From: Gammaproteobacteria bacterium
Lineage (GTDB): Bacteria; Pseudomonadota; Gammaproteobacteria; Xanthomonadales; Wenzhouxiangellaceae
Direction of reading: 5' to 3'
Length of the DNA stretch: 55,712 nucleotides
Assembly: GCA_003560975.1 (NCBI GenBank)
Contig: PWJA01000176.1
Location: 1-55,712, forward strand
This document shows positions 8,340 to 18,604 of this stretch, in pieces (positions within the stretch are counted from its first letter, which is position 1; every line of letters begins with the position of its first letter). The notes under the pieces were generated by a model. The model had not been told where the DNA came from. It searched no databases and saw only the letters and a list, made by a program, of their open reading frames with translations. The position numbers and the translations under genes are program-made.

Positions 8340-10268
8340 ATGGTTCAGATCACGCTTCCCGACGGTTCCTGCAAAAAGTTCGACCAACCGGTATCGGTCG
8401 CCGACGTGGCCGCGGATATCGGTACCGGGCTGGCCAAGGCAACCCTGGCCGGGGAAGTCGACGGTCGTCTGGTCGATGCGTCGTTTCGAATCGATCGCGA
8501 CGCGCAGCTGCGCATCATTACCGGTCGAGACGAAGCCGGCCTCGATCTGATCAGGCATTCCACCGCGCACCTGATGGCCCAGGCCGTCAAGCGCCTGTTT
8601 CCCGAAACCCAGGTCACCATCGGCCCGGTCATCGAGAACGGCTTTTATTACGATTTCGCCCGGGCCGAGCCGTTCCGGCCGGAAGACCTGGACGCCATCG
8701 AGGCCGAAATGAAGCGCATCGTCGCCGAGGATCTGCCGGTCTCGCGCGAGGTCATGAGCCGCGACGAAGCGGTGGCGTTCTTTCGCGATCAGGGCGAAGA
8801 ATACAAGGCCCGGATCATCGCCGACATCCCGGAAGATGAAACCCTCTCGCTGTACCGGCAGGGAGATTTCATCGACCTGTGTCGCGGCCCCCATATTCCA
8901 TCGACCGGCAAGCTCGGCGCGTTCAAGTTGACCAAGCTGGCCGGCGCCTACTGGCGTGGAGATTCGCGCAACGAGATGCTGCAGCGCATCTACGGCACGG
9001 CGTGGTCGGACAAGAAAGACCTCAAGGCCTACCTGCAGCGCCTGGAGGAAGCGGAAAAACGCGATCATCGCCGGCTCGGCAAGCAGCTCGATCTGTTCCG
9101 GTTTCAGGACGATGCGCCGGGCGCGGTGTTCTGGCATCCGCGCGGCTGGACCCTGTTTCGCGCGCTGATCGACTACGTGCGCCTGCGCCAGGAGCAGTCC
9201 GGCTACGTTGAGGTCAATACCCCCGACGTGATGGACCGCTCGCTCTGGGAGACCTCCGGTCACTGGCAGGCCTACCACGAGCACATGTTCACGACCCAGA
9301 CCGAGGATGAGCGAATCTTCGCGCTCAAGCCGATGAACTGCCCGGGGTCGGTAAGCGTGTACAAGCAGGGTCTGAAAAGCTATCGCGATCTGCCGGTCCG
9401 TATGGCCGAGTTCGGGAAGGTCCACCGGTACGAGCCCTCGGGCGCGCTGCACGGGCTGATGCGGGTGCGTCATTTCACCCAGGACGATGCCCACATCTAC
9501 TGCACCGAAGAGCAGATGGAAGAGGAGTGCCGAAAGGTCATCGAGCTGAATCTGTCGGTGTATCGCGACTTCGGCTTCGACGACGTGCGCCTGAAGTTCG
9601 CCGACCGGCCGGAAAACCGGATCGGCGACGATGCGACCTGGGACAAGCTCGAAGGGGCTCTCAAGGGTGCCATCGACGCCATGGGCCTGGAATATACCCA
9701 CAACCCGGGCGAGGGCGCCTTCTACGGACCGAAAATCGAGTTCGTCTTGCGCGATGCCATCGGCCGCGACTGGCAGTGCGGAACCCTGCAGGTGGACCTC
9801 AACCTGCCCGAGCGCTTCGACGCCACCTACCGGACCGCCGACGGCGGTGAGCGGCGGCCGGTGATGCTCCACCGCGCCTTGCTGGGATCGCTGGAGCGCT
9901 TTACCGGTATCCTGATCGAGCACTATTCGGGCAATTTCCCGCTCTGGCTTGCACCCGTCCAGCTGGTGGTCATGAACATCACCGATGCTCAGGCCGCCTA
10001 CGTCGATCAGATCAGCGCCACGCTGCGCGCCCGGGGGTTCCGGGTAGAGACCGACTTGAGGAACGAGAAGATCGGCTATAAAATTCGCGCGCGCACGCTG
10101 GAGAAAATCCCCTACCTGTTGATCGTGGGGGATCGCGAGGTCGAGCAGGAGCGGGTGGCGGTGCGACTGCGCGACGGCACCGACCTGGGCTCGATGACGG
10201 TCGATGAACTGGTCCAGCGTCTGGAGCTGGAAGTGGCACGGCGCGGCGCGATCGACGATAATCCATAG
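8340..10268 (+). CDS. thrS: Threonine--tRNA ligase
   Basis: 642 residues, the usual size of ThrRS. An N-terminal TGS domain begins [10 protein letters not shown]; the editing domain contains [16 protein letters not shown]; the class II core has [10 protein letters not shown] and the segment [17 protein letters not shown], covering zinc and substrate-binding residues; the C-terminal anticodon-binding domain starts near [15 protein letters not shown]. The enzyme charges tRNA-Thr in the cytoplasm. ATG 8340 is chosen over the ORF-track start (8274), whose extra residues cross the tRNA terminator. No clear Shine-Dalgarno precedes it. It heads the thrS-infC-rpmI-rplT-pheST-ihfA cluster, the classic gammaproteobacterial order. 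Confidence 0.97.
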   Translation: MVQITLPDGSCKKFDQPVSVADVAADIGTGLAKATLAGEVDGRLVDASFRIDRDAQLRIITGRDEAGLDLIRHSTAHLMAQAVKRLFPETQVTIGPVIENGFYYDFARAEPFRPEDLDAIEAEMKRIVAEDLPVSREVMSRDEAVAFFRDQGEEYKARIIADIPEDETLSLYRQGDFIDLCRGPHIPSTGKLGAFKLTKLAGAYWRGDSRNEMLQRIYGTAWSDKKDLKAYLQRLEEAEKRDHRRLGKQLDLFRFQDDAPGAVFWHPRGWTLFRALIDYVRLRQEQSGYVEVNTPDVMDRSLWETSGHWQAYHEHMFTTQTEDERIFALKPMNCPGSVSVYKQGLKSYRDLPVRMAEFGKVHRYEPSGALHGLMRVRHFTQDDAHIYCTEEQMEEECRKVIELNLSVYRDFGFDDVRLKFADRPENRIGDDATWDKLEGALKGAIDAMGLEYTHNPGEGAFYGPKIEFVLRDAIGRDWQCGTLQVDLNLPERFDATYRTADGGERRPVMLHRALLGSLERFTGILIEHYSGNFPLWLAPVQLVVMNITDAQAAYVDQISATLRARGFRVETDLRNEKIGYKIRARTLEKIPYLLIVGDREVEQERVAVRLRDGTDLGSMTVDELVQRLELEVARRGAIDDNP

Positions 10269-10301
10269 CTTGACCCTTCATTCCATTCAGGAGCAGCACA
10301 C

Positions 10302-10820
10302 ATCGCAAACGAAAAACAGACCCGGCGCAACGAGGACATCATCTCGGCAAAAGTGCGCGTCGTGGGTCCAGAGGGAGATCAGATCGGCGTCATGTCCAGC
10401 CGCGATGCCCTGGCGCGAGCCGAAGAGCACGGACTGGACCTGGTCGAGATTGCGCCACAGGCGGATCCGCCGGTCTGCCGGATCATGGACTGGGGCAAGT
10501 TCAAGTTCGAGCAGTCCAAGAAAACGCAGGCTGCGCGCAAGAAGCAAAAGCAGATCCAGGTCAAGGAAATCAAGTTCCGGCCCGGTACGGACGACCACGA
10601 CTACGACGTCAAGATGAAGAATCTGCGCAAATTCATCGACGAAGGCAACAAGGTCAAGGTGACCCTGCGCTTTCGGGGCCGGGAAATGGCGCACCAGGAG
10701 CTGGGTCGTGACCTGCTCAAGCGCGTCGAGGCCGACATGGCAGACGAGACCACCGTGGAGCAGTTTCCGCGCATGGAAGGGCGCCAGATGGTCATGATGC
10801 TGTCGCCAAAGAAAACCTGA
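10302..10820 (+). CDS. infC: Translation initiation factor IF-3 with a non-canonical AUC start
   Basis: IF-3 binds the 30S subunit, blocks 50S joining and checks start-codon pairing. The ORF track begins at an internal GTG (10353), but the reading frame stays open upstream to an ATC at 10302, preceded by AGGAG with an 8-base spacer, and the added residues ([20 protein letters not shown]) match the IF-3 N-terminus. Full length is then 172 residues, close to E. coli (180). ATC is one of the codons IF-3 discriminates against, as with AUU in E. coli, so the factor probably represses its own translation. Conserved motifs include [25 protein letters not shown] and [15 protein letters not shown]. 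It follows thrS by 33 bases. Confidence 0.93.
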   Translation: MANEKQTRRNEDIISAKVRVVGPEGDQIGVMSSRDALARAEEHGLDLVEIAPQADPPVCRIMDWGKFKFEQSKKTQAARKKQKQIQVKEIKFRPGTDDHDYDVKMKNLRKFIDEGNKVKVTLRFRGREMAHQELGRDLLKRVEADMADETTVEQFPRMEGRQMVMMLSPKKT

Positions 10821-10969
10821 ACAACGAAGGTTCCAGACGGGTTCCGACCCGTCGATAACTCGCCCGACTGCAGCCTGTTCAAGTTCCCCGGTGTCGGCAT
10901 CACCGGAGACGCTGCAGGAAGGTTTAAAAAACGCTCCCGGTACGGGAGTTTGACGACAAGGAGTACGAA
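10821..10969 (+). promoter_or_regulatory. Structured leader upstream of rpmI-rplT
   Basis: This 149-base gap holds three hairpins: GACGGG/CCCGTC (10836-10841/10848-10853), CCGGTG/CACCGG (10888-10893/10901-10906) and CTCCCG/CGGGAG (10934-10939/10943-10948), plus two CTGCAG copies flanking the second. In E. coli, L20 represses rpmI-rplT through structured RNA in this region, so a related autoregulatory leader is plausible. That specific role is inference. Confidence 0.5.
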
Positions 10970-11167
10970 ATGCCGAAGATGAAGAGCAATCGGGGCGCGG
11001 CCAAGCGCTTCCGGGTTACCGGTAGCGGGCGCATCAAGCGCAAGCGCGCCTTCCATAGCCATATCCTCACCAAGAAAGACACCAAGCGCAAGCGTCGTTT
11101 GCGTTCCACCGTGCTGGTGGCGAAGGCGGACGAAAAATCCGTTCGCCAGATGTTGCCCAAACTTTAA
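10970..11167 (+). CDS. rpmI: 50S ribosomal protein L35
   Basis: 65 residues, very basic, starting [20 protein letters not shown] and containing [14 protein letters not shown], the standard bacterial L35 pattern. It is a structural protein of the large ribosomal subunit. An AAGGAG site sits just upstream of the ATG. rplT follows after 18 bases. Confidence 0.97.
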   Translation: MPKMKSNRGAAKRFRVTGSGRIKRKRAFHSHILTKKDTKRKRRLRSTVLVAKADEKSVRQMLPKL

Positions 11168-11185
11168 GGTTCGAGGAGATCAATC

Positions 11186-12551
<1,366 letters not shown>

Positions 12552-12563
12552 GAACGCCTAGCC

Positions 12564-14939
12564 GTGAAGATCAATCATCAGTGGCTGTCCGCATGGGTTC
12601 GAACCGACCTGAACGCATCCGAAGTCGCCGAACGCTTTACCCTGGCCGGCCTGGAAGTCGACCAGTGCCTGCCGGTTGCACCGGCCCTCGAAGGGGTGGT
12701 GGTCGGCGAGATCACCGAGGTCGAGTCGCATCCCGATGCCGATCGTCTTCGGGTCTGTCGAGTCGCCGGAGATAGCCGGGACCGGGTCATTGTCTGTGGT
12801 GCTCCGAACGCCCGCGTTGGTCTCAAGGCCCCCCTGGCAACGCTGGGGACGAAGCTGCCGGGCGGATTGCAGATCAAGCCGGCCAGGCTGCGCGGCGTGG
12901 CCTCCGAAGGCATGCTCTGTTCGGAACCCGAGCTGGGCCTGGGCGACAACGCCGACGGCCTGATGGAGCTGCCCGCCGACGCTCCCGTGGGCACCCCCCT
13001 GACCAGGTATCTGGGGCTGGACGACCACGTCCTCGATATCGACCTGACGCCGAATCGCGCCGACTGCCTGTCGGTTCGCGGACTGGCACGGGAGCTGGCC
13101 GCCTTGACCGGCGCGGAGCTCAACGAGCCGGAATTCACGTCAGTGGAGCCGGTCATCGATGATGCAGTCGAGATCGAGTTGCTTGCCCCGGCCGATTGTC
13201 CGCGCTACATCGGGCGGGTGATTCGCGGCGTCGACGTGAGCGCGCCAACGCCGCTGTGGATGGTCGAAGCGCTGCGTCGATGCGGCATGCGCAGCCTGGG
13301 ACCGATCGTCGACGTTACCAACTACGTTCTGCTCGAGCTGGGTCAGCCCATGCATGCGTTTGACCTGGCTCGCGTGAACGGCGGTATCCGGGTGCGACGA
13401 GCCGAAGCGAACGAACGCATGACCCTGCTTGACGAGCGCGACGTCGCGCTGGATCCGGACATGCTCCTGATCTGCGACGACAAGCGACCGCTGGCGATCG
13501 GCGGGGTCATCGGCGGGCTGGATTCCGGCGTCGGCGAGGCGACCACCGACATTCTGCTGGAGTCGGCCTGGTTCAACCCGGCCAGCATCGTCGGGCGTGC
13601 GCGCCGTCTGGGCCTGGCGACCGAATCGGCGCATCGTTTCGAGCGCGGGGTCGATCCCCAGCTGCAGCGCCTGGCCATGGAGCGAGCCACGGCCCTGATC
13701 CTCGACATTGCCGGCGGCCGCCCCGGACCGGCCATCGAGCGCGCCGATCCGGCGCATTTGCCGGAATCGGTCACGCTGCGGCTTCGGCCGGATCGGGTCA
13801 ACCGGCTGCTGGGCACCACGCTGGACAAGGGCGAAATCAGCGAGATCCTGAAACGCCTGGGCATGGCGGTGGAAGAGGCAGGGGATGCGCTTGAAGTTGC
13901 CCCGCCGTCGGCGCGGCGCGATCTGGCGATCGAAGTCGATCTGATCGAGGAGGTGGCCCGACTGGTCGGGTACGATCATCTTCCCGTGCGGCGCCCGCGC
14001 GGGCGTCTGCGCTTGCTGGCGGGTTCGGAGAGCGAGGTTCCCGGCGTTCGGCTGCGCCATCAGCTGGCCGCGCGCGGGTTTCAGGAAATCATCACCTGGA
14101 GCTTCGTATCCCATGAAGAGCTCGTCCGGGTGGGCCAGGATGACGGTGCCCAGGAGCTGGCCAATCCGCTCAGCCGGGAAATGGCGGTGCTTCGGACCAG
14201 CCTGTTGCCCGGACTTCTGCGCACCGCGGGCGCCAATTTTCGTCGCGGTCAGAACGATTTTCGGTTGTTCGAGCTCGGCACCTGTTTTCGCAACGGCGAA
14301 GACGGGTTCATCGAACCCGCCCGACTTGGGTTGCTGATGACGGGGCGGATGCATGCCGAGCACGCCAGCGGCCCCGGCCGGGCAATCGATTTTTTCGATC
14401 TGAAGGGAGAAATCGAGCACTTGCTCGCGCTCAACCGGGTGAGCGGCAAGGTGACGTTTCGGCCCTGCTCGGAGAGCTGGCTGCACCCCGGGCAAGGAGC
14501 GAGCGTATACCTCGACGGCGAATGCGCAGGCTCGTTCGGACAGCTTCATCCAGAGCTTGTCAAACAGCTGGACTGGCCGAAAGCGGCCTTCGTCGCCGAG
14601 CTGAACGCCGATCGCGTCCGCCGAACCGCGTTGCCGAGTCACCGCTCCGGTTCGCGATTTCCCGCCGTTCGACGCGATCTGGCGCTTCTCGTCGATCACG
14701 GAATTGCCGCCAGCGATCTTCTCGAGGCCATATCCGAATTCGGCGGTGAAAAAATCGAAAAATGCATTGTTTTCGACGAATATCGGGGGCCCGGGATCGA
14801 CAAAGAATGTAAAAGCCTGGCTATAGGCTTGATTATTCGCGATCTTTCGCGCACTCTAAAGGATGACGAAGTGGATGCTCTGATCGGCCGCGTGGTCTCC
14901 GGACTGGAGCAGCGGTTCGGAGTCAGACTGAGAGGATGA
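12564..14939 (+). CDS. pheT: Phenylalanine--tRNA ligase beta subunit
   Basis: 791 residues, beginning at GTG 12564 ([12 protein letters not shown]). Domains in order: tRNA-binding OB domain (about residues 40-150, with [19 protein letters not shown]), B3/4 editing domain ([20 protein letters not shown]), B5 domain, catalytic-like core, and a C-terminal ferredoxin-fold anticodon-binding domain ([14 protein letters not shown]). It partners PheS. The last 150 coding bases are noticeably more AT-rich than the rest. The TGA stop overlaps a possible ihfA start. Confidence 0.97.
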   Translation: MKINHQWLSAWVRTDLNASEVAERFTLAGLEVDQCLPVAPALEGVVVGEITEVESHPDADRLRVCRVAGDSRDRVIVCGAPNARVGLKAPLATLGTKLPGGLQIKPARLRGVASEGMLCSEPELGLGDNADGLMELPADAPVGTPLTRYLGLDDHVLDIDLTPNRADCLSVRGLARELAALTGAELNEPEFTSVEPVIDDAVEIELLAPADCPRYIGRVIRGVDVSAPTPLWMVEALRRCGMRSLGPIVDVTNYVLLELGQPMHAFDLARVNGGIRVRRAEANERMTLLDERDVALDPDMLLICDDKRPLAIGGVIGGLDSGVGEATTDILLESAWFNPASIVGRARRLGLATESAHRFERGVDPQLQRLAMERATALILDIAGGRPGPAIERADPAHLPESVTLRLRPDRVNRLLGTTLDKGEISEILKRLGMAVEEAGDALEVAPPSARRDLAIEVDLIEEVARLVGYDHLPVRRPRGRLRLLAGSESEVPGVRLRHQLAARGFQEIITWSFVSHEELVRVGQDDGAQELANPLSREMAVLRTSLLPGLLRTAGANFRRGQNDFRLFELGTCFRNGEDGFIEPARLGLLMTGRMHAEHASGPGRAIDFFDLKGEIEHLLALNRVSGKVTFRPCSESWLHPGQGASVYLDGECAGSFGQLHPELVKQLDWPKAAFVAELNADRVRRTALPSHRSGSRFPAVRRDLALLVDHGIAASDLLEAISEFGGEKIEKCIVFDEYRGPGIDKECKSLAIGLIIRDLSRTLKDDEVDALIGRVVSGLEQRFGVRLRG

Positions 14940-14944
14940 GGGGA

Positions 14945-15244
14945 ATGTCACTGACCAAAGCGGATCTGGCCGTCACGTTGTTCGACGAGGTGGGCTTGAA
15001 CAAGCGCGAAGCAAAAGAGTTCGTGGATGCCTGGTTTGAATCGATTCGGGCGGCGCTGGAGTCGGGCGACAACGTCAAGCTGTCCGGTTTCGGCAACTTC
15101 CAGTTGCGCGACAAGGGTCAGCGCCCGGGCCGCAACCCCAAGACGGGTGAAGAGATCCCGATTTCGGCGCGCCGGGTCGTGACCTTCAAGCCAGGACAGA
15201 AACTGCGTGCCAGGGTGGAGGCGTATGCTGGATCCGAGAAGTAA
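14945..15244 (+). CDS. ihfA: Integration host factor subunit alpha
   Basis: 99-residue HU/IHF fold protein that bends DNA as a heterodimer with IHF-beta. It contains [13 protein letters not shown] and [20 protein letters not shown], including the beta-arm region with the proline that intercalates DNA. ATG 14945 ([13 protein letters not shown]) lines up with E. coli IHF-alpha and has a GAGGGGA site; an ATG at 14936 overlapping the pheT stop is the alternative. The pheT-ihfA order is conserved in gammaproteobacteria. Confidence 0.96.
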   Translation: MSLTKADLAVTLFDEVGLNKREAKEFVDAWFESIRAALESGDNVKLSGFGNFQLRDKGQRPGRNPKTGEEIPISARRVVTFKPGQKLRARVEAYAGSEK

Positions 15245-15581
15245 TCAGGAACTTCCACAGATTCCGGCCAAGCGCTACTTCACCATCGGTGAGGTCAGCG
15301 AGCTGTGCTCGGTCAAGCCGCACGTGCTGCGCTACTGGGAACAGGAGTTCCCTCAGCTAAAACCGGTCAAGCGCCGGGGGAACCGGCGCTACTACCAGCG
15401 TCACGATGTGTTGATGATTCGCCAGATCCGCAGTCTTCTGCACGAACAAGGCTTCACCATACTGGGTGCCCGTCAGCATCTGGAGGGAGAAAAATCCCAG
15501 GACGATGCTTCGCGCAGCCAGCAGCTGGTCAAGCAGATTCGTCTCGAGCTGGAGGATGTACTGCAGCTGTTGCGCCGGTGA
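15225..15581 (+). CDS. MerR family transcriptional regulator
   Basis: 118 residues with an N-terminal MerR winged helix ([20 protein letters not shown]) followed by the wing [11 protein letters not shown], and a short C-terminal coiled coil without effector-binding Cys residues. Its start, with GGTGGAG five bases upstream, overlaps the end of ihfA by 20 bases. A MerR-like gene directly after ihfA is common in gammaproteobacteria, but its target is generally unknown. It is closest to the short MlrA/CarH-like helix-turn-helix proteins in appearance; no effector can be named. Confidence 0.9.
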   Translation: MLDPRSNQELPQIPAKRYFTIGEVSELCSVKPHVLRYWEQEFPQLKPVKRRGNRRYYQRHDVLMIRQIRSLLHEQGFTILGARQHLEGEKSQDDASRSQQLVKQIRLELEDVLQLLRR

Positions 15582-15624
15582 GCCGGGCTGCGCGATCCGG
15601 GTAGTTCCGGACGTCGTTTCGCGG

Positions 15625-15630
15625 TAAAAT
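15625..15630 (+). promoter_or_regulatory. Likely -10 box of tRNA-Pro promoter
   Basis: TAAAAT about 32 bases before the tRNA, in a short intergenic gap. No good -35 hexamer is seen at 16-18 bases upstream, so the call rests on the -10 match and position. Confidence 0.35.
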
Positions 15631-15661
15631 GTGCAGCCCTCAGGAGATTGATGTTGTTCGT

Positions 15662-15738
15662 CGGAGCGTAGCGCAGCCTGGTAGCGCACCACAATGGGGT
15701 TGTGGGGGTCGGGAGTTCGAATCTCCCCGCTCCGACCA
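15662..15738 (+). tRNA. tRNA-Pro(GGG)
   Basis: 77-nt cloverleaf: acceptor CGGAGCG pairs with CGCTCCG, anticodon stem CCACA/TGTGG holds loop ATGGGGT (anticodon GGG), and the T-arm has GTTCGAATC. CCA is encoded. Confidence 0.97.
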
Positions 15739-15841
15739 TTTTTGCAAGCAATCACAGTTCCTTTATTGATGCTCTTGTTAAATCGCCGTTCCGTCGCCGG
15801 ATGTCGTTTCCGGCTGCCAAGGATCAGGAGACAAAAGAACC

Positions 15842-16813
15842 ATGACCAACAAGAGTAAACTCGCCAGCATGCCGGACATTGCCACCCACGCCAGAGTGCA
15901 GGTGGCCGGCACGCTCGACTGGGTCGGCATGAACGACATTGAACTGCCGATCCTGCTCGATGGACCGGACGGCCGTCAAGTGCAGACCAACGCGAGAATC
16001 AGCGCGTTCGTCGACCTGGGTCAGGCGGACAAGCGGGGGATCCACATGTCGCGCTTGTACCTGCACCTTGATCGCGCCCTGTCGGAGCATTCGATCACGC
16101 CAGCGGCGCTCCGCCACCTGTTGCGCGACTTCCTCGCCTCCCACGAGGGCCTGAGCAGCCGGGCAATGATTCGACTGGATTTCGACTATCTGGTTCGGCG
16201 CCCGGCCCTGGTCAGCGACAACAGCGGCTGGAAACAGTATCCGATCAGCCTGATCGCCAACCTTAACGGCCGGGATTTCGCCATGGAAATGGCCTTCCGG
16301 GTGATTTACTCCAGCACCTGCCCGTGCTCGGCCGCCCTGGCGCGTCAGCTGATCCAGGAACAGTTCAAGAAAGACTTCGGCGACGGTTCCAAGGTGGACA
16401 GGGCTGAGGTGGTCGACTGGCTGGGCAGCGAACAAGGCATTCTGGCCACCCCCCACTCGCAGCGCAGCGCGGCCGATGTCAGGCTGCAGCTGGCGCCGAG
16501 CTTTGAAGCTTTCCCGTTCGTGCAGATGATCGACGCGATCGAGGATGCCCTCAAGACGCCGGTACAGGCTGCGGTCAAGCGTGAGGACGAGCAGGCGTTT
16601 GCCTTGCTCAACGGCCAGAACCTGATGTTTTGTGAAGACGCGGCACGCCGGGTCCAGACCGCGCTCGATGACCAGGAACGGGTGACCGACTTCTGGGCCC
16701 GGGTCAGCCATTTCGAAAGCCTGCACCCGCACAATGCGGTGGCCATCGCGACCAAGGGCGTCGACGGCGGCTACAAGCCAATCGACGGCCACGCGGCCGG
16801 CTGGAAAGACTGA
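15842..16813 (+). CDS. folE2: GTP cyclohydrolase FolE2 (type IB)
   Basis: 323-residue FolE2, which converts GTP to 7,8-dihydroneopterin triphosphate, the entry step to folate and, in many bacteria, queuosine. The metal and substrate Cys lies in SSTCPCSAALARQL (C160), and GMNDIELPILL and ARISAFVDLGQADKRGIHMSR are the family N-terminal motifs. Unlike zinc-dependent FolE, FolE2 works with other metals and is often under zinc-starvation control; no Zur operator was recognised in the 103-base upstream gap, which does contain an AGGAGA ribosome site. QueF, another tunnelling-fold enzyme of the pterin/queuosine branch, is encoded at 40478. Confidence 0.95.
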   Translation: MTNKSKLASMPDIATHARVQVAGTLDWVGMNDIELPILLDGPDGRQVQTNARISAFVDLGQADKRGIHMSRLYLHLDRALSEHSITPAALRHLLRDFLASHEGLSSRAMIRLDFDYLVRRPALVSDNSGWKQYPISLIANLNGRDFAMEMAFRVIYSSTCPCSAALARQLIQEQFKKDFGDGSKVDRAEVVDWLGSEQGILATPHSQRSAADVRLQLAPSFEAFPFVQMIDAIEDALKTPVQAAVKREDEQAFALLNGQNLMFCEDAARRVQTALDDQERVTDFWARVSHFESLHPHNAVAIATKGVDGGYKPIDGHAAGWKD

Positions 16814-16820
16814 CTCGATC

Positions 16821-16858
16821 GCGCGCCGTCGGGGGGCGAGCGTTCCCCGCCGGCGCGC
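16821..16858. terminator. Hairpin between convergent folE2 and lipoprotein genes
   Basis: GCGCGCCGTCGGGG (16821-16834) pairs with CCCCGCCGGCGCGC (16845-16858) with a single mismatch. It lacks a T-tract, but its place between two convergent stops suggests a bidirectional terminator. Confidence 0.55.
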
Positions 16859-16861
16859 AGT

Positions 16862-17728
16862 CTATTGGGGATCGCGCCGAAGGTCGATGCGCAGCCTGTC
16901 CAGGCCCAAGCCGATCATCGTCGCCTCCGGATCGGCCCAGACCTGGGCCAGAACCTCTGATTGGTCCGAATCCAGCACCTGCAGGCGCAGCAGGGTGTCC
17001 TCGGATGGGCCCGGCCGGATCCATTCGAGATTGAGCACGAACCCCAGGCTCATGCCCGCCGCATCCAGGGGCTCGACCAGGTCCAGGCCGGTAAGAATCT
17101 GCACGTCGCCGGCTACGCGCCAGTCGGCCCCGCCGTCCCGGCGCGCGGCCGTACCGCGGAAGCGCGCCAGTCTGCGCAAGTGCAGGATTTCCGGATCGGC
17201 GAGGGGCTGCCCGTCGGCATCGAGCAGCTGATCAGCCATCCGGAATCCGCCGCCGTCGAACACGATTTCCTTGAGCAGACCAATCGCCGCCCCACGCTCG
17301 CCGAAGCGGCATTGCCCGGGGTCGGTTTCTCCGACCAGTCCCTCGGGCCCGAACACAAAGTTCATCTGACAGACCATCGAGCGTGGTGCGGAATCGGACA
17401 GCACGGGCATGAAGCGGCCGACAAGTCGCTCCGGGTTCGGGGTCGATTCCAATTCCAGCACGAAATCCCGATTCGGCGCGCCGGACTGGCGCTGGCTCAG
17501 CTCGACCGTCAACTCGCCGGGTGATCCTGGACCGACCTGGGTCAGCAGGCGGGTGGGTCTGCTCTGATCACCGGAACGTTCGACAGAGACGTACTCCCCC
17601 GGCATGCTTTCGGCCAGCATTCTCAGCAGGCGATCATCGTTCGATTCGACCCGGCGATCATCCGGTGCGGTTGCGGCGCAGGCAGCCAGCAGGGCGCATG
17701 CGCCGAGGGCGCTGAGCGGCCGAATCAT
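16862..17728 (-). CDS. Lipoprotein with CpcT/CpeT-like features
   Basis: 288-residue predicted lipoprotein: lipobox LLAACAA at residues 13-19, then an acidic linker. The body (LLRMLAESMPGEYVS; FGPEGLVGETDPGQC; GFRMADQLLDADG) resembles the CpcT/CpeT beta-barrel family, best known as phycobiliprotein lyases but also found as lipoproteins in non-photosynthetic bacteria, where function is unknown. The fold assignment is by eye and moderate. The ATG overlaps the stop of the upstream M23 peptidase (ATGA), and that gene in turn follows mltD, so this protein is translated with two murein enzymes. Confidence 0.7.
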   Translation of the reverse strand: MIRPLSALGACALLAACAATAPDDRRVESNDDRLLRMLAESMPGEYVSVERSGDQSRPTRLLTQVGPGSPGELTVELSQRQSGAPNRDFVLELESTPNPERLVGRFMPVLSDSAPRSMVCQMNFVFGPEGLVGETDPGQCRFGERGAAIGLLKEIVFDGGGFRMADQLLDADGQPLADPEILHLRRLARFRGTAARRDGGADWRVAGDVQILTGLDLVEPLDAAGMSLGFVLNLEWIRPGPSEDTLLRLQVLDSDQSEVLAQVWADPEATMIGLGLDRLRIDLRRDPQ

Positions 17729-18603
17729 TGTTCGGGCTGCGGCGGCACGAGCAGTTCGGGATCGATCCGCGTGTCACCCAGGCTGATGCGCCAGTCCAGG
17801 TGCGGGCCAGTGGCCCGTCCCGTGGCGCCGACGCGCGCGATGTCTTCGCCTTGCTCCACGTGCTGACCGGTTTCCACCAGAATTTCGCTCAAATGCAGGA
17901 AGGCGGAGATCAGCCCGTGGCCGTGATCGATAAACAGGGTGCCGCCGGAGAAATACATGTCCGGGTGGGTCAGCGTGACGACGCCTGCCGCCGGAGCGCG
18001 AACCAGGGTGCCGGTGGGTGCGGCGATGTCGAGCCCCCAGTGCGGCGCACGCGGCTGCCCGTTGAGAATGCGCTGGGACCCGTACACTCCGGTGATCCGT
18101 CCGTACACCGGCCAGACGAATCCTCCGCTCCAGTCGGCCCGCGCATCGCGACGCTCACGGACGCGTCGGGCCAGGGCGGCCTCTTCGCGAATCCGACGCA
18201 GCACTTCCGGGGGCGGCGTGACCTGCTCGGACGGCAGTCCGTCGATGTGCTGAACGGCGAACTCCCGGCGTTCGGGCGTGAGATCCCGCGACCAGGTTCG
18301 TCCGCTGGGCAGGGTGACCAGCAGCTGTCGTGAATCCGTTTCGTCGCGCGAAAAGCCGATCAGGAAGCGACCGGTCTCGGACACCATCAGCTCCTCATCG
18401 TCCAGCCGGACCTGACTGCCGGCCGGCGCCTGCCCGAAGAGCAGACCACCCTGGACCGCCTTGCCCTGCAAATCCACCTCGGCCCGGGCCGCGTGCCCGC
18501 CAGCGAGCGTGAGCATCAAGAACAGTACGCACAGGCTGACCAGCCTTGTGATGGCATGAGGCCGCCGGGTGCAACCGGAACCTGAATGGCAATATCGGCT
18601 CAC
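17725..18603 (-). CDS. M23 family peptidase (LytM-type murein endopeptidase)
   Basis: 292 residues with an N-terminal signal sequence (VSLCVLFLMLTLAGGHAARA). The N-terminal half is a beta-rich domain (VQGGLLFGQAPAGSQVRLDD), then a charged helix, then the M23 domain with zinc-ligand motif HWGLDIAAP and GHGLISAFLHLSE. The final motif reads GPHLDW where most active M23 enzymes have HxH, so the second His is Asp; this variant occurs in a subgroup, and activity should not be assumed. The GTG start follows the mltD stop after one base, with AGGGG upstream. It would cleave peptide cross-links in the periplasm. Confidence 0.88.
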   Translation of the reverse strand: MSRYCHSGSGCTRRPHAITRLVSLCVLFLMLTLAGGHAARAEVDLQGKAVQGGLLFGQAPAGSQVRLDDEELMVSETGRFLIGFSRDETDSRQLLVTLPSGRTWSRDLTPERREFAVQHIDGLPSEQVTPPPEVLRRIREEAALARRVRERRDARADWSGGFVWPVYGRITGVYGSQRILNGQPRAPHWGLDIAAPTGTLVRAPAAGVVTLTHPDMYFSGGTLFIDHGHGLISAFLHLSEILVETGQHVEQGEDIARVGATGRATGPHLDWRISLGDTRIDPELLVPPQPEQ

Positions 18604-18604
18604 G

